Source: Candidatus Aldehydirespirator catecholifindens
GTDB lineage: Bacteria; Actinomycetota; Acidimicrobiia; Acidimicrobiales; Aldehydirespiratoraceae
Length of the DNA: 64,000 nucleotides
Assembly: GCA_028283245.1 (NCBI GenBank)
Contig: JAPYNU010000074.1
Coordinates: 1-64,000, forward strand
Direction: 5' to 3'
The position numbers were made by a program, and so were the translations under genes. The notes beneath the pieces are model-generated. The model was not told the origin of the DNA, ran no database searches, and was given only the letters and a program-made list of their open reading frames with translations. Positions 34,960 through 42,168 of the stretch are shown here, in pieces. Numbering within the stretch: the first letter of the stretch is position 1; the number at the start of each line of letters is the position of its first letter.

Positions 34960-35363
34960 GGCTGCTCCTGCTCCCGAGCTTGATCTGGCACGACTGCCCA
35001 AACGTCAATGCCGACCTGAGCTCCGCCCCAAAGCGATGCCACGCCGATGGTGTTACGAGTGGGAAACGGCTCGCTGACATATTCACGGTAAATACGGTCC
35101 ATGTCGTCGAAGCGTTCAATATCAACAAGTGACACATTGATGCGCACCACATCAGCCCAAGACGCTCCAGCGGCACGCAAAACGTTGCTGATGTTGTCGA
35201 GCGCTTGGCGCAGTTCCGGCTCGAAGCCGCCTGCTACTAGTCCTGAACCGTCGGGCGCTGTTCCCAAATAACCAGAAGTCACGACGAGTTGCCCGGCGAT
35301 GCGGGCCTGCGAATATGCACTAGACGGCACAGCAGCAGCTTCGCTTTGCACGGCGATGCTCAT
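34956..35363 (-). CDS. RidA-family protein (operon copy 2)
   Basis: A 135-residue YjgF/YER057c/UK114 protein, a fold that hydrolyses reactive enamines and imines. Compared with archetypal RidA it is divergent (SGYLGTAPDGSGLVAGG near the middle; the C-terminus lacks the usual RLPxGxxVEIEAIA and has GGAQVGIDVWAVV), although an Arg is retained in PTRNTIG. It is likely one of the Rid subgroups tied to a specific catabolic pathway. Its ATG overlaps the regulator stop (ATGA), and its stop overlaps the M20 start. Confidence 0.85.
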   Translation of the reverse strand: MSIAVQSEAAAVPSSAYSQARIAGQLVVTSGYLGTAPDGSGLVAGGFEPELRQALDNISNVLRAAGASWADVVRINVSLVDIERFDDMDRIYREYVSEPFPTRNTIGVASLWGGAQVGIDVWAVVPDQAREQEQP

Positions 35364-36109
35364 GGGGTGCCTCCCTGGGATTCAGCCGATGCCACAGCTC
35401 GCGCTGAGGCTTCCGTCGTGGCTGCAACGCCATTGAATGCATTGGTGCTCGCGCCGTTGCTATGCCGGGTGCTGCGCAGGCGGGCCTCTTTCAAATAGTT
35501 GTAGACAGTTGCTCTCGACAATCCGAGTTGCTCTGCCACGATCGGAGCTGCCTTCTTGACTTGGAAAATGCCTCTGGAATCAAGCCGCGAAACAAAGTCG
35601 ATTTTGCCGTCGCGGCTCAAGAAACAAGGCTCACCCTCTATCTCTGCCAACGTCTCAGAAATGATCCCCCGGATGGTTTCGTTTATGTCATCAGAAAGCA
35701 TCTCCGAGACAGCATCGTCAACTCCGTTGAGGGTCATGGCACCAACAATCTTTTCGATTTCGCTAAGCGCAGTGATGTCGTAGTTGACGCAGAACGCTCC
35801 ATAAGCGTGACCGTCATCATCACGCAAGAAGATGGTCAGCGACTTCATCACCCGATCACCGCCGAGACGGGTCTTATAGCAGTAGAGATCGGAGTCGGTG
35901 TCACCAGCGCGCGCCCGCTCAAGCAGTAGATCGGTGGCCGCTCCACCGAGCTGGCGACTGCTGACGTTGCCCTCAATGTGAACGATTGAGTGCTCAAAGT
36001 CCGCGAAGTCGTGGATCACTACCTCACACAACGGCGCGAACAGTCGTTGCAGCGCCACCGCTAGCTGGCGCAGCAGAGCAAATGTTGCTTCGCGCCCTGA
36101 CTCATTCAT
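35360..36109 (-). CDS. YheO/DauR-type regulator (PAS_6 plus HTH_22)
   Basis: Transcription factor of 249 residues. The N-terminal YheO-like PAS domain spans about 1-125 (LCEVVIHDFADFEHSIVHIEG, YGAFCVNYDITAL). The C-terminal helix-turn-helix is around 185-212 (VAEQLGLSRATVYNYLKEARL). DauR of Pseudomonas, a regulator of D-arginine use, has this architecture. As second gene of the operon it probably autoregulates it in response to the substrate or a product. The last about 40 residues are Ser/Ala-rich and probably flexible. Confidence 0.87.
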   Translation of the reverse strand: MNESGREATFALLRQLAVALQRLFAPLCEVVIHDFADFEHSIVHIEGNVSSRQLGGAATDLLLERARAGDTDSDLYCYKTRLGGDRVMKSLTIFLRDDDGHAYGAFCVNYDITALSEIEKIVGAMTLNGVDDAVSEMLSDDINETIRGIISETLAEIEGEPCFLSRDGKIDFVSRLDSRGIFQVKKAAPIVAEQLGLSRATVYNYLKEARLRSTRHSNGASTNAFNGVAATTEASARAVASAESQGGTP

Positions 36110-36113
36110 TGGA

Positions 36114-36509
36114 TCAACCGCGCACCGCTATCGCTTCGATCTCGACTAGGCCACCAAGGGGAAGTCTCACCACCTCGAACGCCGACCGGGCCGGGGCTAC
36201 ACCCTCAAAGAATGTGCTGTAGACCTCGTTGACAGCGGCGAAGTCGTCGAAGTTCGCTAAGAACACGGTTGTCTTGGCAACAGCAGCCATTGATGAGCCA
36301 GCTTCTTTGAGGATCGCGGCCAGGTTGGTTAACGCTTGCCTGGCTTGGGCGGTGACGCCGCCTTGCACAAGCGCCCCGATGGCGGGATCAATGCCGATCT
36401 GACCAGCCACGAAGATCAGCGAATCGGTGACGATCGCCTGCGAGTAGGGGCCCACAGGTGCTGGAGCATTTGGTGTGTTGACGGGGATGAGTTGTGGTGC
36501 CGATGACAA
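36114..36509 (-). CDS. RidA-family protein (operon copy 1)
   Basis: Canonical-looking RidA, 131 residues: NAPAPVGPYSQAIVTDSLIFVAG, then TTVFLANFDDFAAVNEVY and PARSAFEVVRLPLGGLVEIEAIA with the substrate-binding Arg in PARS. Expected to hydrolyse an imine or enamine intermediate to a carbonyl. I chose the TTG at 36507-36509 because GGAG lies 6 nt upstream; the longer frame to 36572 adds a non-homologous leader. First gene of the 12-gene operon. Two different RidA genes in one operon suggest imine chemistry is central to the pathway. Confidence 0.9.
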   Translation of the reverse strand: MSSAPQLIPVNTPNAPAPVGPYSQAIVTDSLIFVAGQIGIDPAIGALVQGGVTAQARQALTNLAAILKEAGSSMAAVAKTTVFLANFDDFAAVNEVYSTFFEGVAPARSAFEVVRLPLGGLVEIEAIAVRG

Positions 36510-36575
36510 TTGCTTCTCCTGACTGATTCTCCTGACGGACAGCCCCAAGGTGAGGCGTGCGTGTTGCTTCAAGGC

Positions 36576-36605
36576 AATCTAAGCGCGGTTTAGACATCTT
36601 GTCAA
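36576..36605 (-). promoter_or_regulatory. Predicted promoter of the 12-gene operon
   Basis: On the minus strand TTGACA (36600-36605) is followed after 18 bp by TAGATT (36576-36581), about 65 bp before the chosen RidA start. A nearby inverted pair (TTGTCAAA near 36599 and TTTTGACAAAA near 36668) could be a regulator site. The rest of the 356-bp gap 36510-36865 holds a 21-bp tandem repeat and the hicB ribosome site. Confidence 0.45.
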
Positions 36606-36779
36606 ATAGTTAGTCATTCTGTAGAGATTTCGGATGATTTGTCCGATCAATGTCGTCACAGCCTTGAATTTTGACAAAACGTCAAGTAGATTCGCTTGAT
36701 GAGCTGGCATGGCTTGTATTAGCGCGATACGCTCTACCAGAATGCCTACATTGACGGGACCTGCCAGAGCACTGTCAGC

Positions 36780-36821
36780 CTGGTTCAACCCTTTGAGTAG
36801 CTGGCTTAACCCTTTGAGTAG
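36780..36821. repeat. 21-bp tandem duplication upstream of hicB
   Basis: CTGGTTCAACCCTTTGAGTAG (36780-36800) is followed by a copy differing at two positions (36801-36821), about 45 bp before hicB. Confidence 0.85.
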
Positions 36822-36865
36822 ACTGAGCACAAGTTGAAAAGCGTAGGAGCATATGGAGGTGGCCG

Positions 36866-37111
36866 ATGATCGCTCGAATACCCTTGCTTTTGGCACCCCA
36901 GGCCGAAGGTGGCTACACCGTCACTTCCCCGCTGATACCAGAGTTGATAACCGAAGGCGACACTATTTCGGAGTCGCTGGACAACGCAGCGGATGCCTTC
37001 ACGGCCGTTGTTGAGATCTATGAAGACAGAGGCCACTCGTTGCCATCAAGCATTCGTATAGACGACACAAATGGTCCGGTATCCGTTGAAGCATTTATCA
37101 CTGTTCCGTGA
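36866..37111 (+). CDS. hicB: HicB-family antitoxin
   Basis: An 81-residue protein with the partial RNase-H-like fold of HicB: YTVTSPLIPELITEGDTISESLDNAADAFTAVVEIYEDRG. It should neutralise the HicA protein encoded next and possibly repress its own promoter. A strong GGAGGT sits 5 nt before the ATG. Its TGA overlaps the GTG of hicA. The order is antitoxin then toxin, a known alternative to hicA-hicB. There is no clear DNA-binding domain at the C-terminus, so autoregulation is uncertain. Confidence 0.85.
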   Translation: MIARIPLLLAPQAEGGYTVTSPLIPELITEGDTISESLDNAADAFTAVVEIYEDRGHSLPSSIRIDDTNGPVSVEAFITVP

Positions 37112-37320
37112 GATACAGAGACGCTGCACGGAAACTGTCCAAACTCGGATGTCATGAGATACCTCGCAGAGGCGGCGGCTCTCACCGCAGGTGGTGCAAT
37201 CCTCGCACTCAAAGAGAAGCCGTGCTGCCGGACTGGGGCGGGCGCGATCTAAAGATCGGGACTCTACGTTCCGCTGTTAGCCAACTTGCGCTCAGCTGGA
37301 AGGAGTTTCAGGATGCCTAA
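37108..37320 (+). CDS. hicA: HicA-family mRNA interferase toxin
   Basis: A 70-residue double-stranded-RNA-binding-like toxin: an N-terminal helix (YRDAARKLSKLG) and the catalytic GGGSHRRW with His26, followed by a strand and a helix. The start is GTG in a GTGA overlap with hicB. It probably cleaves mRNA without ribosomes when HicB is lost. At this size the gene is complete. The pair sits between the large catabolic operon and the creatininase gene and could act as a stabilising element. Confidence 0.83.
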   Translation: MRYRDAARKLSKLGCHEIPRRGGGSHRRWCNPRTQREAVLPDWGGRDLKIGTLRSAVSQLALSWKEFQDA

Positions 37321-37455
37321 GTGTGTCCTCACCTAGTGGGGGCACCTGACAGACTGCAAGATTGGGTGCAGTCGCCTAAGTTTGCTTGACGGACTCGTAT
37401 TGCTCATAGTAGTGAGAAGCGACGGCAATCAAGACGGCAACCGAAAGGAGTGTTG

Positions 37456-38280
37456 ATGGCGCACGACGAACCGGTGCTCTATGTGCAGCACGGACCCCCG
37501 ACGTTGGCCGAGATGAGCGGTGCTGAGGTCCGACACCGCTTGAAGCAGACGCAGACGGTCTTGATTCCGGTGGGTGCGACCGAGGATCACGGGCCTCATC
37601 TGCCGCTCGGCACCGACACCATGGAGGGCCGCGAGATCTGTCGTCGCACCGCTTTAGCGCTTGAAGAACTGGGCTGCCCGGTGATGATCGCACCCGCCGT
37701 GCCCTTCGGGACTTCAAGTTTCCACATGGGTTTTGCAGGCACGATCTCGATCAGTTCGACAACGCTTGTGGCGCTGCTGCGCGAGATCGCCATGAGCCTC
37801 TACGAGGGCGGTTTCCGTAACTTTGTGTTCATTCACGGCCACGACGGCAACCTCTCATCAATGATGGTCGCTGTGCAAGAAATCGTTGACGAAACCGACG
37901 ATGCCCGTGCCGTGGTGTGTAACTGGCTGGCTGCGCTTTCGTCGGTCTATCACACGATCCAAACCTCTACGAAGGGCGAAGGTCACGGCGGTGAAGGCGA
38001 AACTTCTAGGCTGCTGGTCACTCATCCAGAGCTAGTCCACCCAGAGCGAGCTGAACCGCATCACATTGACCCTGAGATAATGGCTTACATTCAAGGGCCT
38101 GAGCATGTCAAGACCGGTGGCGGCATCTACTACGGGATCCGCAGCTACAGCGATGTGACCCCCTACGGGCACATCGGTGATCCCACATTGGCAACCACCG
38201 AAACGGGCGAGAAGGGGTATGCGGTGATCGTCGACTGGTTAACTTCGGTGATCAAGCGCGACTTCTTTGATCATCGCTAG
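37456..38280 (+). CDS. Creatininase-family amidohydrolase
   Basis: A 274-residue protein of the creatinine amidohydrolase/MftE/ArfB family, which hydrolyses small cyclic or linear amides using two metals. Ligand candidates: Glu43 and His45 (GATEDHGPHLP), Asp54 (GTDT), His127/His129 in FIHGHDGN, and Glu180 in HGGEGETS. The ATG at 37456 has AAAGGAG upstream and is preferred over the GTG two codons earlier. It may belong functionally with the nearby N-compound operon on the other side of hicBA, but it has its own promoter region. Substrate unknown. Confidence 0.87.
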   Translation: MAHDEPVLYVQHGPPTLAEMSGAEVRHRLKQTQTVLIPVGATEDHGPHLPLGTDTMEGREICRRTALALEELGCPVMIAPAVPFGTSSFHMGFAGTISISSTTLVALLREIAMSLYEGGFRNFVFIHGHDGNLSSMMVAVQEIVDETDDARAVVCNWLAALSSVYHTIQTSTKGEGHGGEGETSRLLVTHPELVHPERAEPHHIDPEIMAYIQGPEHVKTGGGIYYGIRSYSDVTPYGHIGDPTLATTETGEKGYAVIVDWLTSVIKRDFFDHR

Positions 38281-38310
38281 ATGAAACCTTTTCGCCCCGT
38301 GGAACTCTGT

Positions 38311-38338
38311 TGACTATGGAACCGTGACTATGGAACCG
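38311..38338. repeat. 14-bp perfect tandem duplication over a start codon
   Basis: TGACTATGGAACCG is repeated at 38311-38324 and 38325-38338. The second copy carries the in-frame ATG (38330). The first copy's ATG (38316) is out of frame, so the duplication added a decoy start. Confidence 0.9.
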
Positions 38339-39109
38339 CAAGCACCGTTAGCGGTAGCGTCACTGGCAGGTCAAGTGGCTGTCGTCACTGGTGCCGGGTC
38401 GGGTATCGGACGTGCCAGCGCAACCGCATTGGCCGCCGCCGGTGCCTCCGTGGTACTAGCCGGGCGTACCCGATCCAACTTGGATACTGCTGTCGCTGAG
38501 ATCACCGAAGCTGGCGGGCAAGCCATCGCCCAGTGCTGTGATGTGACTGATCCGGCGGATGTAGCAGCTTTAGTGCATAAAGCTCAAGAAGCATTCGGAG
38601 GCCTTGACATCTTCTTAGGTAATGCTGGCATCAGCCCCGACGGCGCTGTTGAAGACACCAGCATCAAAGGCTGGTCGGAATGCATCTCCACCAACCTCAC
38701 CAGCGTTTTCCTGAGCGCCAAATACGCTCTGCCTGCTCTTTTGGAACGCGATGGCGGCAGCTTTCTGGTCATCGCAGGCACGCTCGGTTTGAGGCCATCA
38801 CGCCAAAAAGCGGCTTATGCTGCGTCCAAAGCTGGCGCTATCAGTTTGGTGAAATCAATCGCTATTGACTACGGCGACCGCAACATTCGCTCCAACGCGA
38901 TCTGTCCAGGCTTAGTGGCAACCCCGTTGACCAGCCATCTCACAGCCAGCGAACTCGCCGCCTACTATGAACGTCATCAGCCTCTGATAGGCACCATCCA
39001 AGCAACCGACATTGCTTCAGCCGTGGTATTCCTTGCCAGTGATCAGGGTCGGTTCATCACCGGCCAAACAATCGTGATCGACGCTGGACAGCAAGCTGGC
39101 CTGACCTGA
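38324..39109 (+). CDS. SDR-family oxidoreductase
   Basis: Short-chain dehydrogenase, 261 residues (259 from ATG 38330). TGAGSGIG cofactor motif near 22-29, and Arg after the second strand (AGRTRSN), suggesting NADP. The NNAG motif is GNAG, and the active site has YAASK with the usual Ser region reading VIAGTLG, so the catalytic Ser may be replaced by Thr or Gly. Stop follows a small CCTGA duplication. It lies 43 bp after the creatininase gene and could be co-transcribed. Substrate unknown. Confidence 0.85.
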   Translation: MTMEPQAPLAVASLAGQVAVVTGAGSGIGRASATALAAAGASVVLAGRTRSNLDTAVAEITEAGGQAIAQCCDVTDPADVAALVHKAQEAFGGLDIFLGNAGISPDGAVEDTSIKGWSECISTNLTSVFLSAKYALPALLERDGGSFLVIAGTLGLRPSRQKAAYAASKAGAISLVKSIAIDYGDRNIRSNAICPGLVATPLTSHLTASELAAYYERHQPLIGTIQATDIASAVVFLASDQGRFITGQTIVIDAGQQAGLT

Positions 39110-39114
39110 CACAG

Positions 39115-39149
39115 TCAAACCGCAGGGCGTAGCCACCCGCATAGTTTGA
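39115..39149. terminator. Candidate bidirectional terminator
   Basis: Between the convergent SDR and surface-protein genes, TCAAAC (39115-39120) pairs with GTTTGA (39144-39149), and an inner GCAGGG/CCCGC stem adds five pairs with one bulged A. There is no strong U tract on either strand. Confidence 0.45.
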
Positions 39150-39166
39150 AGGTCTGTTGTGGTGTG

Positions 39167-40672
39167 TTATTCCGCGGGTTCGTTTTTTGCGCGGTTGAGC
39201 ATGGTAACAAACTGTTGCAACATGATCGGCTCATCAGGACAATACCGCAGCGGATCAGTAGCACAGCCTCTGTTTGTGATACCAGCCGCATACACAGCGT
39301 TGATAGCGTCCGCGTGTGGGGAGCCCTCAATGTCAACGAATCCAGGGTTGGTGTCGGTGCTGTAATCGTAGGCTCTAGCAATGAAACTAGCAGCCTGACC
39401 GCGTGTTAGCGGCTTATCAGGGCAATACCGCAGCGGATCAGTGATACAGCCTATGGTGATACCTAACTGGCTGAGACGCTGCACATGCGGTGCCCACCAC
39501 TGCTCAGCGTCAACATCACTGAACACACTACGCGCAACAGCGCTGGGCTGAGTACCTGTGCCTTCAATCACACGAATCAAAATAACTGCAACTCGCCAGC
39601 GTGTGATCATCTGATTAGGGCAAAGACGATCCTGCTCACAACCAAGACGATCAAACACCCCATCATTCACAAACGCAGTAACCGCCGCGAGGTGCACATC
39701 AAACGTTTCATCAAGATCAACAAACACCTGCTCAGAATCGGAATCGGATTGGATTGTTGACGGACTCTGAGGCGACGCAGGAGACCTGCGCTGAGATGGT
39801 GTTGACCCAGGCGTTGGATTGGGATCAGTAGGCGTAGGATCAGTAGGCGTAGGATCAACAGGATCACCAGGATCAACAGGATCACCAGGATCAACAGGAT
39901 CACCAGGATCAACAGGATCACCAGGATCAGTAGGCATAGGATCACCAGGATCACCAGTCTGGTTTCTGTCTTCGGTGCGGGTAAAGCCTGTCTCACGAAT
40001 AGTGAGAGGAGACTCAGTCGCATCGTCTTCCGTAACAGGAACACTATTCGGTGTCACAATCGGCGTACCCAACCTAAGTCTCACCCACCCCACATCAGTT
40101 GCACGGTCAAACTTAGCAACAACAGTTAGCACCACACCTGGATGAACAATGGATGTAGTACCTTCAAACGTCACGCTTCCATTGCTGCTATTCAAATTGT
40201 TGCAAGACAACCAATCTGGGTTCCCGACCGTCGGGCATCTCACCTCATAATCCGTACCTCTAACAGCTGTGCCTTCTGTCTGGATCGGCACCACCACCTC
40301 CTCGCCATCAACCAAAGCACGATTCAACGACAACAAATAATGCGCTCGCGACACATCAGGAACAGCATCACTAGGGCTAAGCCGCTTATTAGGCTCAGCA
40401 ATATTAAACCAAGTCGGACCGGCCAACCTCACAGTAATCGGATCAGTCTGCGCCTCCACAACAGGCACCGTCGCCAACAACGCCACCAACACCATCGCAG
40501 CTACCAGCGCCACGAACAGCCGCAAACCCTCAAACCGCAGAAACCCGAGCCGCAAGGCTCTCACCTCTCCCCCACAAGAGGAAGCACGGGCTGTGGAACG
40601 CCCTACCCCCACAGACAACCGCGAACCCAAAGATTCACGACCACCGCCCGACGACGAAAACGTATTTTTCAT
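39167..40672 (-). CDS. Secreted surface protein with SLH-like repeats and Asp-Pro-Gly linker
   Basis: A 501-residue exported protein. A long N-terminal region with a hydrophobic signal segment (about 52-72, ending near VEAQT) leads to a beta-rich domain (about 75-230). Next comes a repetitive DPGDPVDPGD linker (about 240-290) and three C-terminal repeats of about 60 residues resembling S-layer homology domains (FVNDGVFDRLGC, SVFSDVDAEQWW, FVDIEGSPHADAI). Cys pairs in each repeat (CEQDRLCP, CITDPLRYCP, CATDPLRYCP) are unusual for SLH domains and may form disulfides. Probably cell-wall attached. No enzymatic motif recognised. Confidence 0.8.
   Translation of the reverse strand: MKNTFSSSGGGRESLGSRLSVGVGRSTARASSCGGEVRALRLGFLRFEGLRLFVALVAAMVLVALLATVPVVEAQTDPITVRLAGPTWFNIAEPNKRLSPSDAVPDVSRAHYLLSLNRALVDGEEVVVPIQTEGTAVRGTDYEVRCPTVGNPDWLSCNNLNSSNGSVTFEGTTSIVHPGVVLTVVAKFDRATDVGWVRLRLGTPIVTPNSVPVTEDDATESPLTIRETGFTRTEDRNQTGDPGDPMPTDPGDPVDPGDPVDPGDPVDPGDPVDPTPTDPTPTDPNPTPGSTPSQRRSPASPQSPSTIQSDSDSEQVFVDLDETFDVHLAAVTAFVNDGVFDRLGCEQDRLCPNQMITRWRVAVILIRVIEGTGTQPSAVARSVFSDVDAEQWWAPHVQRLSQLGITIGCITDPLRYCPDKPLTRGQAASFIARAYDYSTDTNPGFVDIEGSPHADAINAVYAAGITNRGCATDPLRYCPDEPIMLQQFVTMLNRAKNEPAE
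39822..39956. repeat. 18-bp coding tandem repeat in the surface-protein linker
   Basis: At least four exact 18-bp units (GGATCAACAGGATCACCA, starting 39852, 39870, 39888 and 39906), flanked by variant units, encode the Asp-Pro-Val-Asp-Pro-Gly linker on the minus strand. Such arrays usually vary in length between strains. Confidence 0.9.
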
Positions 40673-40744
40673 ACCAAGAAGTTACCACACGCTCAAGCAG
40701 CAGAGGGTGATAGGGCAGATAGATGCTTCAGCCGACTGGAGCCC

Positions 40745-40850
40745 TAGCCAAAGCAAACGCGCTGACTGTGGATGTCAAGCCTGAGCTGCTGGCCTCTGAC
40801 CGCAAAGTGGTGGTGTTAGCCAAAGCAAACGCGCTGACTGTGGATGTCAA
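40745..40850. repeat. 34-bp direct repeat upstream of aroC
   Basis: A 34-bp sequence beginning TAGCCAAAGCAAACGC is present without mismatch at 40745-40778 and 40817-40850 (72-bp period) in the 231-bp gap before aroC. The region is open in one frame but has no ribosome site or family match, so I treat it as non-coding. It may hold duplicated promoter or regulatory sequence. Confidence 0.85.
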
Positions 40851-40903
40851 AAGCGCAGTCCGCGCCTTGTATTGCCGACACAGCGAGTCCATAGGCTGGG
40901 GGT

Positions 40904-42010
40904 ATGGGCAGCACCTTTGGCACTTTGTTTCGGGTCACCACCTTCGGAGAGTCGCACGGCGGCGGAGTCGGGGTGGTGATTGACGGCTGCCCGCCGAGAT
41001 TAGCGCTAGATGTCGCTGAGATTCAGACAGATCTTGACCGGCGACGTCCAGGGCAGAGCCGGTTGGTCACGCAACGCGACGAAGCCGATACTGCTGAAGT
41101 GATGTCAGGGGTTTTCAGCGGTTACAGCACCGGCACACCGATTGCGGTGCTGGTTCGCAACAGCGACGCTCGCCCAGAGTCTTACGAGCATCTACGCGAT
41201 GTCTATCGACCGTCACACGCTGACTACACCTACGACACCAAATACGGTTTTCGTAGTTGGGCTGGCGGAGGACGAGCTTCGGCGCGTGAAACCATCGGCC
41301 GGGTTGCTGCTGGCGCTGTCGCTCGCAAACTGTTACGCACAGCAATCGGCGTTGAGGTGCTGGGCTGGGTGCAATCAATCGGCGACCTTGAAGCCGACAT
41401 CAACCCGGCTGAGGTCACGCAAGCTGACGTGGAGTCTGGATCAACCCGCTGCCCCGACCCAGAAGCAGCACAACGGATGGCTGCAGCCATCGAAACCGCC
41501 CGACGCGACGGAGATTCACTCGGCGGTGTGGTGCAGTGCGTCTGCCGAGGTGTGCCCGCTGGCCTGGGCGAGCCGGTGTTCGACAAGCTGGATGCTTCGC
41601 TGGCCGGGGCGATGCTGTCACTCCCGGCTGCGAAAGGTTTCGAGATCGGCAGCGGTTTCGATGGCACGCGTATGACCGGTCTGACTCACAATGATCCCTT
41701 TGAGCCTGGACCTGAAGGCACGGTCCGAACGACAGCCAACCGCTCCGGCGGAGTGCAGGGCGGCATCTCTAACGGCGAAGACCTGATCTTTAGGGTGGCT
41801 TTCAAGCCGACTGCTACCATCGCCTCAGCTCAGCAGACCGTGACCCGCGACGGAGAAGCCACAACCCTGGCAGCGCGTGGCCGCCATGATCCGTGCGTAT
41901 TGCCTCGTGCTGTTCCCATGGTGGAGGCCATGGCGCTGCTGGTGCTAGCTGATCACTGGCTTCGCCAAAAAGCTGTGGATGTGCTGCCGCCGGTGCCTGA
42001 GCAGCCCTGA
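40904..42010 (+). CDS. aroC: Chorismate synthase
   Basis: Last step of the shikimate pathway: anti-elimination of phosphate from EPSP, needing reduced FMN. 368 residues. Signatures: [18 protein letters not shown] near the start, [34 protein letters not shown] and [17 protein letters not shown] near the C-terminus. The ATG at 40904 gives the family-typical [19 protein letters not shown] start. No other aro gene is in the window. Confidence 0.97.
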   Translation: MGSTFGTLFRVTTFGESHGGGVGVVIDGCPPRLALDVAEIQTDLDRRRPGQSRLVTQRDEADTAEVMSGVFSGYSTGTPIAVLVRNSDARPESYEHLRDVYRPSHADYTYDTKYGFRSWAGGGRASARETIGRVAAGAVARKLLRTAIGVEVLGWVQSIGDLEADINPAEVTQADVESGSTRCPDPEAAQRMAAAIETARRDGDSLGGVVQCVCRGVPAGLGEPVFDKLDASLAGAMLSLPAAKGFEIGSGFDGTRMTGLTHNDPFEPGPEGTVRTTANRSGGVQGGISNGEDLIFRVAFKPTATIASAQQTVTRDGEATTLAARGRHDPCVLPRAVPMVEAMALLVLADHWLRQKAVDVLPPVPEQP

Positions 42011-42029
42011 CACAAGCGCTGCGCGCTGC

Positions 42030-42069
42030 GATGTGACAAACTGGTAGCTGATGTGACTAACTCGTAGCT
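42030..42069. repeat. 20-bp tandem duplication downstream of aroC
   Basis: Two 20-bp copies (42030-42049 and 42050-42069, two differences; core GATGTGACTAACTCGTAGCT) begin 19 bp after the aroC stop. The rest of the 147-bp convergent gap holds a weak CCCTC/GAGGG hairpin (42079-42100) and another tandem repeat. Confidence 0.85.
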
Positions 42070-42123
42070 ATTTGCCCACCCTCGCAAGACCGCCAGAGGG
42101 GGGTTCAAAGACAGTCGGAGAGG

Positions 42124-42168
42124 GTTTTAGGCGACAGAGTTTTAGGTAACAGGGTTATTAGCGATGGA
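42124..42168. repeat. Three 15-bp tandem repeats across the gcvT stop
   Basis: Units at 42124-42138, 42139-42153 and 42154-42168 (GTTTTAGGCGACAGA, GTTTTAGGTAACAGG, GTTATTAGCGATGGA). The third contains the TAA stop of gcvT (42158-42160, minus strand). Confidence 0.8.

Noticed and set aside
39822-39956. Regularly spaced repeat resembling a CRISPR array
   Set aside because: Units are 18 bp without unique spacers and encode an in-frame Asp-Pro-Gly linker of a surface protein.
40723-40983. Possible 86-residue protein containing the duplicated LAKANALTVDV segment
   Set aside because: No ribosome site, no family match, and it overlaps aroC in another frame. The duplication is better explained as non-coding repeat.
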